A stretch of DNA of 64,000 bases from Marinobacter subterrani (GCF_001045555.1 NZ_LFBU01000001.1:2852001-2916000); one strand, 5' to 3'; positions 1 through 10,330 are shown, counted from the stretch's first letter. Program-made: numbers and translations. The notes: generated by a model from the sequence alone, not told the origin.

Positions 1-479
1 ACGTTGCCATCGAGATTCCGGCCAACAGCTCCCCGGTCAAGTATGAGCTGGACAAGGACATGGGCGCCCTGCTGGTAGACCGCTTCATGGCCACGCCGAT
101 GTTCTACCCGGCCAACTACGGCTTCATTCCCCACACCCTGGCCGACGACGGCGACCCCCTGGACGTGCTGGTGGTTACCCCCTACCCGGTACAGCCCGGC
201 TGCGTGATTCGCTGCCGCCCGGTGGGTGTTCTGAACATGGAAGACGAAGCCGGTGGTGACGCCAAGCTGGTGGCGGTTCCTCACGACAAGTTGACGACCA
301 CCTACCACAATGTTCGAGAAATCACCGATCTGCCCGAATTGCTGCGCGACCAGATCAAGCACTTCTTCGAGAACTACAAAACCCTCGAGCCGGGCAAGTG
401 GGTCAAGGTTCAGGGCTGGGACAACGCCGAAGCGGCCAAAAAAGCCATCGTGGATTCCGTGAACGCCTACAAGGGCTGA
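1..479 (+). CDS. ppa: Inorganic pyrophosphatase (5' end outside window)
   Basis: This is the C-terminal part of a family I soluble pyrophosphatase, which hydrolyses PPi to two phosphates in the cytoplasm and pulls biosynthetic reactions forward. The reading frame is open from base 3, so the start codon lies upstream of the window. Visible hallmarks are the [11 protein letters not shown] segment and the metal-binding DGDPLDVLV motif, followed by the conserved [15 protein letters not shown] region (here [11 protein letters not shown]) and the KWVKV segment near the end. The frame stops at a TGA followed closely by a good intrinsic terminator. Only about 158 of the usual 175 or so residues are present. 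The identity is secure. Confidence 0.96.
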   Translation, partial: VAIEIPANSSPVKYELDKDMGALLVDRFMATPMFYPANYGFIPHTLADDGDPLDVLVVTPYPVQPGCVIRCRPVGVLNMEDEAGGDAKLVAVPHDKLTTTYHNVREITDLPELLRDQIKHFFENYKTLEPGKWVKVQGWDNAEAAKKAIVDSVNAYKG

Positions 480-500
480 ACCGGACATTCCACGGCAGAA

Positions 501-530
501 AAAACCGGGCATCACCGCCCGGTTTTTTTT
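501..530 (+). terminator. Intrinsic terminator of ppa
   Basis: An ACCGGGC/GCCCGGT stem with a short ATCACC loop is followed by a run of eight T. It starts about 20 bases after the ppa stop codon. Confidence 0.9.
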
Positions 531-560
531 ATGCCTGTCCACCCGGGGGCAAGCGACGGT

Positions 561-1613
561 TCAGCCGCGAGACAGCAGGTCGCGCATGTTGCTCACTGCA
601 GCGCTGGCACGGGAGATATAGGCCGCCATGGTCAACGAATGGTTGGCCAGCACGCCAAAGCCACTGCCGTTGAGAATCACCGGGCTCCAGATCTCCCCCA
701 GGGCGCCCTCCAGTTCAATGATGACCTGCTGCACACTGGCCGTGGCGTTCTTGTCCTGGAGCACCGTCCGGAAATCAACTTCGATAGCCCGGAAAATGTG
801 TAGCAGGGCCCAAGCGCTGCCACGCGCCTCGTAGAACACATCATCAACTTTCGTCCAGGGCGTTTTCACGTCGGCACCCTCGGTTTCCTCGACCATCGGA
901 TCACCTGCATCCATGTTCACCACAGCGTCAGATACCGTGGCCTTGCCCACGCTCTCACCAAGGGTGCGGGACAGGCTGCCCAGCCGGGTTTCCAGATCGG
1001 CCAGCCAGTTGTTGAGGTTATCGGCCCTGGCGAAGAATTGGGCATTGGCCTGCCCCGGGTTCGACAGCCGGTTGAGATAGCGCTTCAGGGCTGCGATACC
1101 GCGGCGATATTCCGCCTCGGTGGAGGGAATGGCCCAGCTTCCGCTGTCAAAATGGAACTGCGGCTCGGCAATGGTCAGGTCCGGATCTTCTGCGGACTGG
1201 CTCTGGGAGCGGGCGATATCGCGGCGCATGGCCCGGGACAGGTCCCGCAGTTGCACCAGCACGCCGAATTCCCAGTTGGGCATGTTATCCAGCCATACGC
1301 CCGGGGGAAATATGTCGTTGGAAATGTACCCACCCGGCTTTTCAAGCAGGGTCTCGGCGATACGGATCATGGTCACCGTGGTGGCAAAACCGGTAACGGG
1401 TTCGCGCTCCATGGCGTTGGCCACGGATCGGGTATAGTCGCGCACCGAAAAGGTATCAGGCTCGCTGCTCCAGTAAATACCGACGACAACCGAGACCAGG
1501 AGGTACACCACCAGCAGCGCCAGGATGAACTTGCCAATGAAACCGCTGCCGCCGGCATAATCCTGAACATCGTCTTTCCTGTCCCTGAAATACTGTCTGA
1601 TTTTGCCTGGCAT
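561..1613 (-). CDS. DUF2333 family inner-membrane protein
   Basis: This is a 350-residue protein with one N-terminal membrane anchor (about residues 26-48, FIGKFILALLVVYLLVSVVV) and a long, mostly helical periplasmic part. I recognise the overall pattern as DUF2333, a proteobacterial family without an established biochemical role. The ATG lies 7 bases after the stop of the upstream LapD-like gene, with a GGGGAA ribosome site, so the two are probably co-transcribed and translationally linked. A role in envelope or surface-adhesion control is suggested only by that linkage. Confidence 0.85.
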   Translation of the reverse strand: MPGKIRQYFRDRKDDVQDYAGGSGFIGKFILALLVVYLLVSVVVGIYWSSEPDTFSVRDYTRSVANAMEREPVTGFATTVTMIRIAETLLEKPGGYISNDIFPPGVWLDNMPNWEFGVLVQLRDLSRAMRRDIARSQSQSAEDPDLTIAEPQFHFDSGSWAIPSTEAEYRRGIAALKRYLNRLSNPGQANAQFFARADNLNNWLADLETRLGSLSRTLGESVGKATVSDAVVNMDAGDPMVEETEGADVKTPWTKVDDVFYEARGSAWALLHIFRAIEVDFRTVLQDKNATASVQQVIIELEGALGEIWSPVILNGSGFGVLANHSLTMAAYISRASAAVSNMRDLLSRG

Positions 1614-1620
1614 ATGACTG

Positions 1621-3621
1621 TTATTCCCCTGTCAGTTGATTGTCGGCAGCAAACGGCCGTCCAAGATGGTAACCCATGGCCCCGTCGATACCCAGCTCAC
1701 AGAGTACCGAGTATTCCGCCGCCGTTTCCACTCCTGTGGCAAACACCCGCACACCCCGGCTGTGGGCAATGGCCACCACCGACTCCAGATAGAAACGGTT
1801 ATCCTCGTGGCTGTCGATGTTGTGAACGAAGCTGTGATCGATACGCACGCCCTGAAATCTCAGATTTCTCAGGTAGCTGAATGGCACGCCCCCGACGCCG
1901 AAGCGATCAACCAGTACTGGCACGCCCAGCCGTCCCAGCGCCCGGACCAACAAGCCGACGGCCGTGCGATGGTGGTGGATCGCCAGTTCCGAGATTCCGA
2001 TCCAGAGATTGCCCGCCAGCGAACCGGCCCGCTCCAGTTGCGCCAACAGATCCGAGCGGAAGGTTTCGTCGGCAACGGAAGCGTTGCCCAGAGAAATCGA
2101 CAGAGGCCGATCCGGAAATTTTGCCAGCCGCTCCAGCACCCTCTGCACCAGTAGCCGATCGAGATCCGCAATCAGGCCGAAGCGCTCGGCCAGGGGCACG
2201 AAGATGCCCGCTTTGAGCGGCCCTTCCGCAGACTCGATCCGGGAGAACACCTGATGGTAAAGCGGCAAAAGGCGACTCTCATTCACCATGGGCTGCAGCC
2301 AGAGCGACAGATTCTGCTGACGGATGGCCTGGCTGATGATCACCCGCCAGGTTTCCAGGTTATGGTGACCGTCTTTTTCCGGATCCGCCAACTGGCAGCC
2401 AGACTCCCCACCGCCCTGGGCATTGCGCAGCGCCTCATCGGCGGCGGCCATCAGGTCCTTGGCGCCCCGGCCTTTGCGGGTTTTTGCCAGACCCGCGTGC
2501 ACCGCGGTTTCCCTGGTCGACGCCAGATCGGCGTATACGCCATCCAGCTCGGCGACCAGATCCCGGCACCAGACACCGGCATCCGTCGGCATCGCGGCGG
2601 GCAGGAAGATGGCGAACTCCGCACCGGTTCGCCGACCGGCGAAGGCGCCGGAATGCAACGTGACAAAATCGGCAATGACACTCGCTACCCGGAGCAACAG
2701 GCGGTCCGCATCGTCTCTGCCATAGGCCTGATTGTAGCCAAGGAAATCCGCCAGCTGGATCAGTATCAACACCCCGGGGGCCGCCTTCTCTTCGGTTTCC
2801 ACCTCCACTTTCAGGCGCTGATCAAATGCACTCCGGCTGGCGAGCCCGGTCACAGGATCTTCATTGTTGATCCGCCTGAGGTGCTGGATGAGCCGGGCCT
2901 GCCCCTCGAATAATTGCCCCAGGTCATCCGCCATCTGGTTCATGGCATCGGTGACCCGATTGATCTCCCGGGTCGACTTGATTACGACACGTTTGCGGAA
3001 ATCCCGTTGGCCGAGAGCCTGGGCCTGGTCTTCCAGCGCATGAAGCGGGCTCAGGGTTCGGCGAAGCAGGACAAAGAGCGCAAACAGGCCCATGCCGCCA
3101 ATAACCGCGGTACTCGCCGTGAGACCGATGGTGATTCGCCAGAGATCCCGGTAAGCGCGGCCCGGGTGACTGATAACCTGCACGGTTCCCAGGCGGCTCC
3201 AGCCCCGGACCACTTCCGCTTCGGCAACCGGCAGTGGCAGGTCTGCAAGCGACCGGAACCAGGCCGGCACCCTGACCTCGTTAAGGGTCATGGCCCGGCT
3301 GGCGATCGGCTCACCCTGGAAGTTCAGATAACTGATCGACAGGTAACGCCCGCTATCGAACACCGCGTCGATCAGCGACGCCGAGGCAACCGGATCGCGG
3401 CCATCAATGGCGTTCGACAGCGACAGGCCGATGGCCGTTGCCCCGTCCCGGGCGTGGCCGGCCAACTGATCCGACACATAATTTCGGAAATAGCCAAAAC
3501 TGGTGATAAACACGGCCACCAGAAGAATCACCAGCAGACTGCCGGTGAATACCAGAAGAATCGTCCGCAGAGTGGCCATGCCCCGCTGCTTCCGGTTCAA
3601 GGTGTTTTGCTTCCTTGCCAT
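1621..3621 (-). CDS. LapD-like c-di-GMP receptor with degenerate GGDEF and EAL domains
   Basis: The 666-residue protein has a transmembrane helix at about 17-42, a periplasmic domain of the LapD/MoxY N-terminal type (43-160), a second helix at about 163-187, HAMP (188-240), a GGDEF-like domain and an EAL-like domain. The GGDEF active site reads RTGAEF (331-336) and the EAL triplet is replaced by HQV (about 456-458), so neither synthesis nor hydrolysis of c-di-GMP is expected. This matches LapD, which senses c-di-GMP and controls a periplasmic protease by inside-out signalling. The start was set at the MARKQ methionine, which has GGAG upstream. An in-frame start 29 codons upstream is less likely. 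No lapG or lapA homologue lies nearby. Confidence 0.82.
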   Translation of the reverse strand: MARKQNTLNRKQRGMATLRTILLVFTGSLLVILLVAVFITSFGYFRNYVSDQLAGHARDGATAIGLSLSNAIDGRDPVASASLIDAVFDSGRYLSISYLNFQGEPIASRAMTLNEVRVPAWFRSLADLPLPVAEAEVVRGWSRLGTVQVISHPGRAYRDLWRITIGLTASTAVIGGMGLFALFVLLRRTLSPLHALEDQAQALGQRDFRKRVVIKSTREINRVTDAMNQMADDLGQLFEGQARLIQHLRRINNEDPVTGLASRSAFDQRLKVEVETEEKAAPGVLILIQLADFLGYNQAYGRDDADRLLLRVASVIADFVTLHSGAFAGRRTGAEFAIFLPAAMPTDAGVWCRDLVAELDGVYADLASTRETAVHAGLAKTRKGRGAKDLMAAADEALRNAQGGGESGCQLADPEKDGHHNLETWRVIISQAIRQQNLSLWLQPMVNESRLLPLYHQVFSRIESAEGPLKAGIFVPLAERFGLIADLDRLLVQRVLERLAKFPDRPLSISLGNASVADETFRSDLLAQLERAGSLAGNLWIGISELAIHHHRTAVGLLVRALGRLGVPVLVDRFGVGGVPFSYLRNLRFQGVRIDHSFVHNIDSHEDNRFYLESVVAIAHSRGVRVFATGVETAAEYSVLCELGIDGAMGYHLGRPFAADNQLTGE

Positions 3622-3816
3622 GGGGAGCTGCTCCGGATTGGCTGTGAGCCAGCCGGCCAGGTGACTGTGACCTGCACCGCAGAGTTGACAAACATTTACA
3701 GTGCACAACCTACGCCGACAACAATAAACACTATAGACTCTGCAAAAGGACTAAGGTTGAAAAATCGTCCGCACCGGGGCAGGACGACCAATAACGAAAA
3801 AGCAGGCCGGAGCAGC

Positions 3817-5427
3817 ATGAACGACGAAAGCCAGAAAGAGAAACTCAGGCAGCATTTTGCGCGCCGGGTAACAACCCAGGCCCGGGTTGTTCTGGATACC
3901 TGGCAAAAAATTCACGAAGACCGTGAAAAAGCGGCAGTTCATCGCGGCGAATTCATCGCTGCAACGGACAAACTCGTTCGTTACGCACAGCGTTTCGAAA
4001 TGGCCGGCCACGCCGAGGCAGGCCAGGCCATACTGGAGTTGACCAACCACTGGGAAGCCGGTTCAATGCTGGATGAGTCCCTGGAGCGGAAACTCCGGGA
4101 TGCCATCGAAACCCTCTCCCAGAGCACCCTGCGCCGCACGGACTTCAACAACTCCGAGACACCCCACCAGTTCCGGCGAACGCCCGTTTACATTGCGCTG
4201 GCCAACCAGGAAATGGCGGGCCGCCTGATCCGGCAGCTGGAGTTTTTCGGCTTCCGGGCCTCGGCCTTTGCCACAGCCCAAGACCTGACCGAAGCCTGTG
4301 CACTCCACAAACCGGAAACCATTCTGGTGGATGTCAACTTTGGCGGCACGCCCAATGCCGGGATTGCCACCATTGAACATCTGCAGGAGCGGCACGACAC
4401 CCCTATTCCGATCATCTTCATGAGCGACGAGGACGGGTCCATCGAGACCCGGCTGCAGGCGTCCCGGTGCGGCGGTGAAGAATTCTTTTTCCCGGCGGTT
4501 GATCCCGGACAGTTAATCGAGAAGATTGAAACCTACACCCACGGCAATACGGTCGAGCCCTACAAGGTACTGGTTCTGGATGACTCCCGGGCCCAGGCCA
4601 AATACATGGAAACGGTGCTGAAAAAGGCAGGCATGGTTGCCCACATCATCACTGACCCGATGCAGATCATTCATGCCCTGGAAGAGTTCTCTCCCGAGAT
4701 CATCATCCTGGACATGTACATGCCAGGCTGCACCGGCATGGAAATCGCCCGGGTGATCCGCCAGCAGGACCGGTTTCACAGCGTGCCCATTATTTACCTG
4801 TCCGCGGAAGAGGATGTCAGCAAACAGCTCCATGCCATGAGCCTGGGCGGCGACGACTTCCTCACCAAACCGATCGACCCCAAGCACCTCATTGCCACCA
4901 TCCATAACCGCGGACGGCGCGCGCGCTCCCTGCTGGCTCTGATGATCCGTGACAGCCTGACCGGGCTGTTCAACCACACGCACACCCTGCACCTGCTGGA
5001 CCAGGAAATCGTCCGCTCGCGGCAGAAAGACCAGCCCCTGTGCTTTGCGATGATCGACATCGATTTCTTCAAGAAAGTGAACGACACCTTTGGCCATCCG
5101 ATTGGTGACCGGGTGCTGAGAAGCCTGTCGATGTTCCTCAAACAGCGCCTGCGCAAAACCGATCATATCGGGCGTTATGGCGGGGAGGAATTCGCCATCA
5201 TCCTGCCCAACACCCGTCCGAGTGATGCCCGCAATGTCCTGAACGAAATCCGCGAACGCTTCTCCGAACTGCAGCAACCGGCGGGCGACCGGGAGTTCCA
5301 TGTCACCTTCAGCTGCGGCATCGCCGCCTGGAACTCGGAATCATCCCAGGCCCTGTGCGAGCGCGCAGACCGGGCGCTCTACACGTCCAAGGAACACGGC
5401 CGCAACTGCGTCACGCTCGCGGATTGA
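3817..5427 (+). CDS. Two-receiver response regulator diguanylate cyclase
   Basis: The protein has 536 residues. An N-terminal helical segment (1-115) is followed by a receiver-like domain (about 123-240) that keeps the phospho-acceptor Asp (172) but lacks the acidic pair. A full receiver domain (249-365) follows, with DD at 255-256, Asp299 and Lys351, and then a GGDEF domain with GGEEF at 455-459. It should make c-di-GMP from two GTP when its second receiver is phosphorylated. The ATG was chosen because the domains begin after it and a GGAG precedes it; the open frame extends 300 codons further upstream, but that part is antisense to the LapD-like gene. It is divergent from the LapD-like receptor, which makes a writer/reader pair plausible. 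Confidence 0.88.
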   Translation: MNDESQKEKLRQHFARRVTTQARVVLDTWQKIHEDREKAAVHRGEFIAATDKLVRYAQRFEMAGHAEAGQAILELTNHWEAGSMLDESLERKLRDAIETLSQSTLRRTDFNNSETPHQFRRTPVYIALANQEMAGRLIRQLEFFGFRASAFATAQDLTEACALHKPETILVDVNFGGTPNAGIATIEHLQERHDTPIPIIFMSDEDGSIETRLQASRCGGEEFFFPAVDPGQLIEKIETYTHGNTVEPYKVLVLDDSRAQAKYMETVLKKAGMVAHIITDPMQIIHALEEFSPEIIILDMYMPGCTGMEIARVIRQQDRFHSVPIIYLSAEEDVSKQLHAMSLGGDDFLTKPIDPKHLIATIHNRGRRARSLLALMIRDSLTGLFNHTHTLHLLDQEIVRSRQKDQPLCFAMIDIDFFKKVNDTFGHPIGDRVLRSLSMFLKQRLRKTDHIGRYGGEEFAIILPNTRPSDARNVLNEIRERFSELQQPAGDREFHVTFSCGIAAWNSESSQALCERADRALYTSKEHGRNCVTLAD

Positions 5428-5698
5428 TGGTTCGCCCTCGCCGGGCCGGGCCCAGGCCCCGCCCGGCACCCGCCAGTTATGAAACCAACGTCGTATAGAA
5501 GTTCCCGCCAGCGTTGACGACAATGATTGTCATCAGCGGAAAGAACCCGTTTCGATGCATTTGCCGTCTTTTTACGACCAATGGACAACAGGGAAGATTG
5601 TCAAAAAGTGTTGATCTGAGGAAAACAAGCACGCACCATTGGGGGAACATGCTGTTAAATTCGGCGATCCTGTAAAAAACACCAAGGCAGACGGAACC

Positions 5699-6139
5699 AT
5701 GTCGACAATTCTCGTGCTCCACGGCCCCAACCTGAACATGCTCGGCACCCGCGAGCCGGAGGTCTATGGCTACGAGACACTGGCCGACATTGACGACCGG
5801 CTGCACTCGCTGGCGGCGGAAAAAGGTCATCACCTGTTACACCTGCAGTCAAACGCCGAGTACGAACTGATCGAGCGGGTGCACGAAGCCCGGGCCGAAG
5901 GCGTGGATTTCATCATTATCAATCCGGCGGCCTTCACCCACACCAGCGTTGCCCTGCGGGATGCCATACTGGCTTCGGCAATCCCCTTTATCGAAGTACA
6001 TCTTTCCAACGTGCATGCCCGGGAACCTTTCCGGCATCACTCCTATTTCTCGGATATCGCCGAAGGCGTTATCTGTGGATTGGGCAGCCAGGGGTACGAA
6101 CTCGCACTCCAGGCCGCCCTGAAACGCATACACCGATAG
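5699..6139 (+). CDS. aroQ: Type II 3-dehydroquinate dehydratase
   Basis: The 146-residue enzyme of the shikimate pathway converts 3-dehydroquinate to 3-dehydroshikimate. Diagnostic motifs are [16 protein letters not shown] (catalytic Arg and Tyr on the mobile loop), [16 protein letters not shown] (with the active-site His) and the substrate-binding [15 protein letters not shown]. The frame is open for 20 codons upstream, but the family N-terminus begins at [11 protein letters not shown]. It is the first gene of an aroQ-accB-accC arrangement common in gammaproteobacteria, with a 27-base gap to accB. Confidence 0.96.
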   Translation: MSTILVLHGPNLNMLGTREPEVYGYETLADIDDRLHSLAAEKGHHLLHLQSNAEYELIERVHEARAEGVDFIIINPAAFTHTSVALRDAILASAIPFIEVHLSNVHAREPFRHHSYFSDIAEGVICGLGSQGYELALQAALKRIHR

Positions 6140-6166
6140 ATCTGACAAAACGGGACTGGACTGACT

Positions 6167-6625
6167 ATGGATATTCGCAAAATCAAGAAACTGATCGAGC
6201 TGCTCGAGGAATCTGATGTCGAGGAACTGGAGATTCACGAAGCGGACGACTCCGTGCGCATTTCCCGCCGCCGCGAGCCGGCCGCCGCGCCCCAGTATGT
6301 GAGCCATTACCCGGCCCCGGCACCACAGGTCGCAGCTCCTGCAGCCCCGGCTCCGGGCGCGGAAGAAGCCTCGGCACCGTTAGCCCCGGCCGGTCACACT
6401 GTGAAATCCCCCATGGTCGGTACCTTTTACCGTTCACCCTCTCCCACCGCCAAGTCGTTTGTGGAAGTGGGCCAGACCGTCAATGTCGGTGATGTCATCT
6501 GCATCGTGGAAGCCATGAAGATGATGAACCAGATCGAGGCGGACAAGAGCGGAACCATCACGGAGATCCTGGTCGAAAATGGCCAGCCGGTAGAGTTTGA
6601 CCAGCCCCTGGTCGCCATTTCCTGA
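6167..6625 (+). CDS. accB: Biotin carboxyl carrier protein of acetyl-CoA carboxylase
   Basis: The 152-residue protein carries biotin between the biotin carboxylase and carboxyltransferase subunits in the first step of fatty-acid synthesis. The N-terminal helix [16 protein letters not shown] is followed by a flexible Ala/Pro-rich linker (about 37-76). The biotinyl domain then carries the EAMKMMNQ motif with the biotinylated Lys at 118. It is co-directional with accC 18 bases downstream. Confidence 0.98.
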   Translation: MDIRKIKKLIELLEESDVEELEIHEADDSVRISRRREPAAAPQYVSHYPAPAPQVAAPAAPAPGAEEASAPLAPAGHTVKSPMVGTFYRSPSPTAKSFVEVGQTVNVGDVICIVEAMKMMNQIEADKSGTITEILVENGQPVEFDQPLVAIS

Positions 6626-6643
6626 ACGGGGTAACAGCTACTC

Positions 6644-7990
6644 ATGGCCATGTTAGAGAAAGTACTGATCGCAAACCGGGGTGAAATTGCCCTCCGGATT
6701 CTGCGCGCCTGCAAGGAACTGGGCATCAAGACTGTGGCAGTGCACTCCAAGGTCGACCGTGATCTGATGCACGTGCGCCTGGCAGACGAGTCGGTCTGTA
6801 TTGGCCCCAACAGCCCGACCGACAGTTACCTGAACATCCCCACCATCATCAGTGCGGCAGAAGTCACCGATGCCGTGGGTATCCACCCCGGCTACGGCTT
6901 TCTTGCCGAAAACGCCGATTTTGCCGAACAGGTCGAGAAAAGCGGCTTCCGCTTCATCGGGCCGAAGGCCGACACCATTCGCCTGATGGGCAACAAGGTG
7001 TCTGCCATCAACGCCATGATCAAGGCGGGCGTGCCAACCGTACCCGGGTCAGACGGCCCACTCGACGATGATGAAGAGCGCACCCTGCGAATTGCCAGGG
7101 AGATCGGCTATCCGGTGATGATCAAGGCGGCCTCCGGCGGCGGCGGTCGGGGCATGCAGGTGGTGCATTCGGAAGCGGCCCTGCTGAAGGGTGTGCAGAT
7201 TACCCAGACTGAGGCCAAGAACGCCTTTGGCGACCCGACGGTCTACCTGGAGAAATTCCTGGAAACACCCCGGCACGTCGAGGTTCAGGTGCTGGCCGAC
7301 ATGCACGGCAACTGCATTCACCTGGGCGACCGTGACTGCTCCATGCAGCGCCGGAACCAGAAAGTCATCGAAGAGGCGCCGGCGCCGAACGTCAACCCGG
7401 AATCCCGGGAACGCACCCTCAAGGCCTGCACCGATGCCTGCAAGGAAATCGGCTATGTTGGTGCCGGCACCTTCGAGTTCCTGTACCAGGACGGCGAGTT
7501 TTATTTCATCGAAATGAACACCCGTGTCCAGGTCGAGCACCCGGTGTCCGAGATGGTGACTGGTGTCGACATCGTCCGCGAACAGCTGCGCATTGCCAGC
7601 GGTCTGCCGCTGCAGTACACCCAGGATGACATTCGCATCTCCGGCCACGCCATCGAGTGCCGGATCAACGCGGAAGACCCGAAAACCTTCGTGCCGAGCC
7701 CGGGCAAGGTCACCCACTTCCACGCGCCCGGCGGTAACGGCGTTCGGGTGGATTCGCATTTGTACAGTGGCTACACGGTACCGCCGTTCTACGATTCCCT
7801 GATCGCCAAACTGATTACCTGGGGCGACGATCGTGAGATCGCACGGCGGCGCATGAAGAACGCGCTGGACGAGCTACTGGTCGAGGGCATCAAGACCAAC
7901 CAGCCCCTGCACCGGAAACTGGTACGCGACGGTGGTTTCAAACAGGTAGACTTCACCATCCACTACCTCGAGAAACTGATGCGGGAATAA
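6644..7990 (+). CDS. accC: Biotin carboxylase subunit of acetyl-CoA carboxylase
   Basis: The 448-residue ATP-grasp enzyme carboxylates biotin on AccB using bicarbonate and ATP. The N-terminus [11 protein letters not shown], the glycine-rich ATP loop [11 protein letters not shown], the [18 protein letters not shown] region and [12 protein letters not shown] are all typical and uninterrupted. Two ATGs two codons apart (6644 and 6650) are possible starts; the second matches the usual MLxKV N-terminus. It follows accB closely and precedes prmA by only 2 bases. Confidence 0.98.
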   Translation: MAMLEKVLIANRGEIALRILRACKELGIKTVAVHSKVDRDLMHVRLADESVCIGPNSPTDSYLNIPTIISAAEVTDAVGIHPGYGFLAENADFAEQVEKSGFRFIGPKADTIRLMGNKVSAINAMIKAGVPTVPGSDGPLDDDEERTLRIAREIGYPVMIKAASGGGGRGMQVVHSEAALLKGVQITQTEAKNAFGDPTVYLEKFLETPRHVEVQVLADMHGNCIHLGDRDCSMQRRNQKVIEEAPAPNVNPESRERTLKACTDACKEIGYVGAGTFEFLYQDGEFYFIEMNTRVQVEHPVSEMVTGVDIVREQLRIASGLPLQYTQDDIRISGHAIECRINAEDPKTFVPSPGKVTHFHAPGGNGVRVDSHLYSGYTVPPFYDSLIAKLITWGDDREIARRRMKNALDELLVEGIKTNQPLHRKLVRDGGFKQVDFTIHYLEKLMRE

Positions 7991-7992
7991 CC

Positions 7993-8889
7993 ATGCCCTG
8001 GATACAACTCCAGATCCCGGCTGATCCGGACAATGCGGATCAGTTGGAAGATCTGCTTATGGAGATGGGCTCTGATGCCGTCTCCATGGAAGATGCAGCC
8101 GACCAGCCGCTGTACGAGCCGGACCCCGGCACCACCCCTCTCTGGAGCCAGACCACTGTGACCGGCCTGTTCGATTCCGACCGGGATATCGAACAGTTGT
8201 GCGCGGATATTCGTGATGCCTGGCACCAGCAAAACCAGCAGGCTCTGCCAGAGATTGAGATAACCCTGGTGGAGGACAAGGACTGGGAGCGGGCCTGGAT
8301 GGACGATTTCCAGCCCCTGAAATTCGGCGAACGGCTCTGGATAGTCCCGAGCTGGCACGACGCTCCAGAGCCGGAAGCCGCCAACCTGATGCTGGACCCC
8401 GGCCTGGCCTTTGGCACCGGCACCCACCCGACCACGGCGCTCTGCCTGGAATGGCTCGACGGGCAGGATGTGCAGGGCAAGCAGGTGATTGATTATGGCT
8501 GCGGCTCGGGCATTCTTGGCCTGGCGGCCCTGTTATTGGGCGCTGACCATGTTATTGGCGTCGACACCGATCCCCAGGCTCTGGAAGCCAGCCGGGAAAA
8601 TGCCCGCAGGAATGGTGTCAGCGACAGCCGGCTGGATCTTTTCCTGCCGGAAAACGAGCCCGATACCCGGGCGGACATCACCCTGGCAAACATCCTGGCC
8701 CAGCCACTGATCGGCCTTGCCCCTCACCTCGCAGCCAGGACCAGACCGGGCGGCGACCTGATTCTGTCGGGCATCCTGTCGAGCCAGGCCCGGGAAGTGA
8801 TGGCGGCCTACGAGCCCTGGTTCGTGATGGACGAGCCCGAACGCCGGGAAGAATGGATACGTCTCACAGGACGGCGCAACGACAGATGA
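7993..8889 (+). CDS. prmA: Ribosomal protein L11 methyltransferase
   Basis: This 298-residue SAM-dependent enzyme trimethylates several amino groups of ribosomal protein L11. The N-terminal substrate domain begins MPWIQLQIPA. The catalytic domain shows LAFGTGTHPTT, the SAM-binding VIDYGCGSGILGLAA and the NILAQPL segment (family NILA.PL). The start is 2 bases after accC, so it is probably the last gene of the aroQ-accB-accC-prmA transcript. Confidence 0.96.
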   Translation: MPWIQLQIPADPDNADQLEDLLMEMGSDAVSMEDAADQPLYEPDPGTTPLWSQTTVTGLFDSDRDIEQLCADIRDAWHQQNQQALPEIEITLVEDKDWERAWMDDFQPLKFGERLWIVPSWHDAPEPEAANLMLDPGLAFGTGTHPTTALCLEWLDGQDVQGKQVIDYGCGSGILGLAALLLGADHVIGVDTDPQALEASRENARRNGVSDSRLDLFLPENEPDTRADITLANILAQPLIGLAPHLAARTRPGGDLILSGILSSQAREVMAAYEPWFVMDEPERREEWIRLTGRRNDR

Positions 8890-8950
8890 CGAATCCGGTC
8901 TTAACGACTAAACTCCGACACTCGTAGCCCAGTCGCTTTCAGGAAGTAGA

Positions 8951-10171
8951 ATGACCCAAAGCAGCCTGCAGACACAGTGCCCGAATTGCCAGACCCGCTT
9001 CCGGGTAACCGAAGAGCAGCTTGGCATTGCCAAGGGCAAGGTGCGCTGCGGTAACTGCATGAGCGTGTTCAATGCCATTGAGCACCAGGTCATCCCCGCC
9101 AGTGGCCGGAAGACGGAAGAGCCAAAGAGCCCTGAAAAACCGTCGGCCAGGGCGCCAACCCCGGAATCGTCAGGTGTCAGTGAAGAAGATTTCGTGTTTG
9201 CCGACAACCCGGAAGAGGACGCGGCGGAAGGCCATTACGCCGGCAGCAAACTGACCTTCTCCGACGACGAACTCAGCGACAGCTTCCGGAGCTTTGACGA
9301 ACGCGAATCCAGTGACTTCAAGGATGGCGACACCAGCTCCGGCGCGGATACCCCGAGCAATGCGGTGGATGAAAGCTGGGCTGAAGAGATTCTGAAAGAA
9401 GATGAGCCCGGATCAAGGGAGCGGACTCCCGCTCCTCGCCCCCAACCAAAACCCCGACCCGAACCGGAACCCGAGCTAAGCCTCGAACCGGACCCGGCCC
9501 CAGGATTCGCAGCAGCAAAGCCGGCAGCCCAGCCGGACAACGCCCGGGCGGATGCTCCCTTTGACAGCCTCGATGACGGGACCAGCCCTGGTGCTGGCCG
9601 GGCGGACCCGGTCGGGTCATTGCATGCCGAGCCGCCATTCAGCGATCTGCGACGGGATCCGGTTGCCGTTGGTGCCGGCAAAGGTGGTGGTGCCCGGACC
9701 CTGATCTGGAGCCTGATTGTCCTGGTGCTGGTCGGGGTTCTGGCCGCCCAGGTTACCTGGTTCCAGTTTGATCGCCTGTCGGCCATCCCGGAGCTCCGGC
9801 CGTTTTACGAGAAAGGCTGCGAACTTGTGGGCTGTAAGCTCAAACCCCTGGTTAACGTTGATGCCATCCAGAGTCGCAAGCTGGTGGTTCGAACAGACCC
9901 GGATAATCGCTCCCAACTTGTTGTTGATGCGGTAATCATCAATCGGGCCGACTTTGAACAGCCGTTCCCGGCCATTGCCCTGACCTTCTCCAACCTGAAC
10001 GGTGACGTGGTCGCCCAAAGCATGTTCACACCCGACGAGTACCTCGCCGGGGAAGGCAAAAAGCTGGCAGCCATGCCATCTGACACCCCCGTGCGAATTG
10101 CCATCCGCATCCAGGATCCGGGCCGCGATGCCGTGAACTACAACATCCAGTTCCGGCCATATTCCCCCTGA
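8951..10171 (+). CDS. Zinc-ribbon / DUF3426 single-pass membrane protein
   Basis: This 406-residue protein begins with an MJ0042-type zinc ribbon (Cys10, Cys13, Cys33, Cys36). A long acidic, proline-rich linker (about 55-235, with PxPxP repeats) follows, then one membrane helix (about 252-270) and a C-terminal DUF3426 domain. The orientation should place the zinc ribbon in the cytoplasm and DUF3426 in the periplasm. It sits between prmA and dusB in many gammaproteobacteria. The function is unknown. Confidence 0.88.
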   Translation: MTQSSLQTQCPNCQTRFRVTEEQLGIAKGKVRCGNCMSVFNAIEHQVIPASGRKTEEPKSPEKPSARAPTPESSGVSEEDFVFADNPEEDAAEGHYAGSKLTFSDDELSDSFRSFDERESSDFKDGDTSSGADTPSNAVDESWAEEILKEDEPGSRERTPAPRPQPKPRPEPEPELSLEPDPAPGFAAAKPAAQPDNARADAPFDSLDDGTSPGAGRADPVGSLHAEPPFSDLRRDPVAVGAGKGGGARTLIWSLIVLVLVGVLAAQVTWFQFDRLSAIPELRPFYEKGCELVGCKLKPLVNVDAIQSRKLVVRTDPDNRSQLVVDAVIINRADFEQPFPAIALTFSNLNGDVVAQSMFTPDEYLAGEGKKLAAMPSDTPVRIAIRIQDPGRDAVNYNIQFRPYSP

Positions 10172-10330
10172 GATCGCTGGCAGATTCCTGCTCGACAGCC
10201 ACGGCCGGAAGCCACCCCACAGCACAAAAGTCAACCAGAAAGCGCGAAAAATAATCAGTTTTTTCACGCTCCGGCCCCTTCAATCAAAGTCTGCCCGGCG
10301 GTATCATTAGCGCCCTCCGGATGCTTGATC

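Noticed and set aside
2914..3816. N-terminal 301-codon extension of the diguanylate cyclase frame
   Set aside because: It lies antisense to the LapD-like gene, has no domain content and precedes a well-placed ATG with GGAG.
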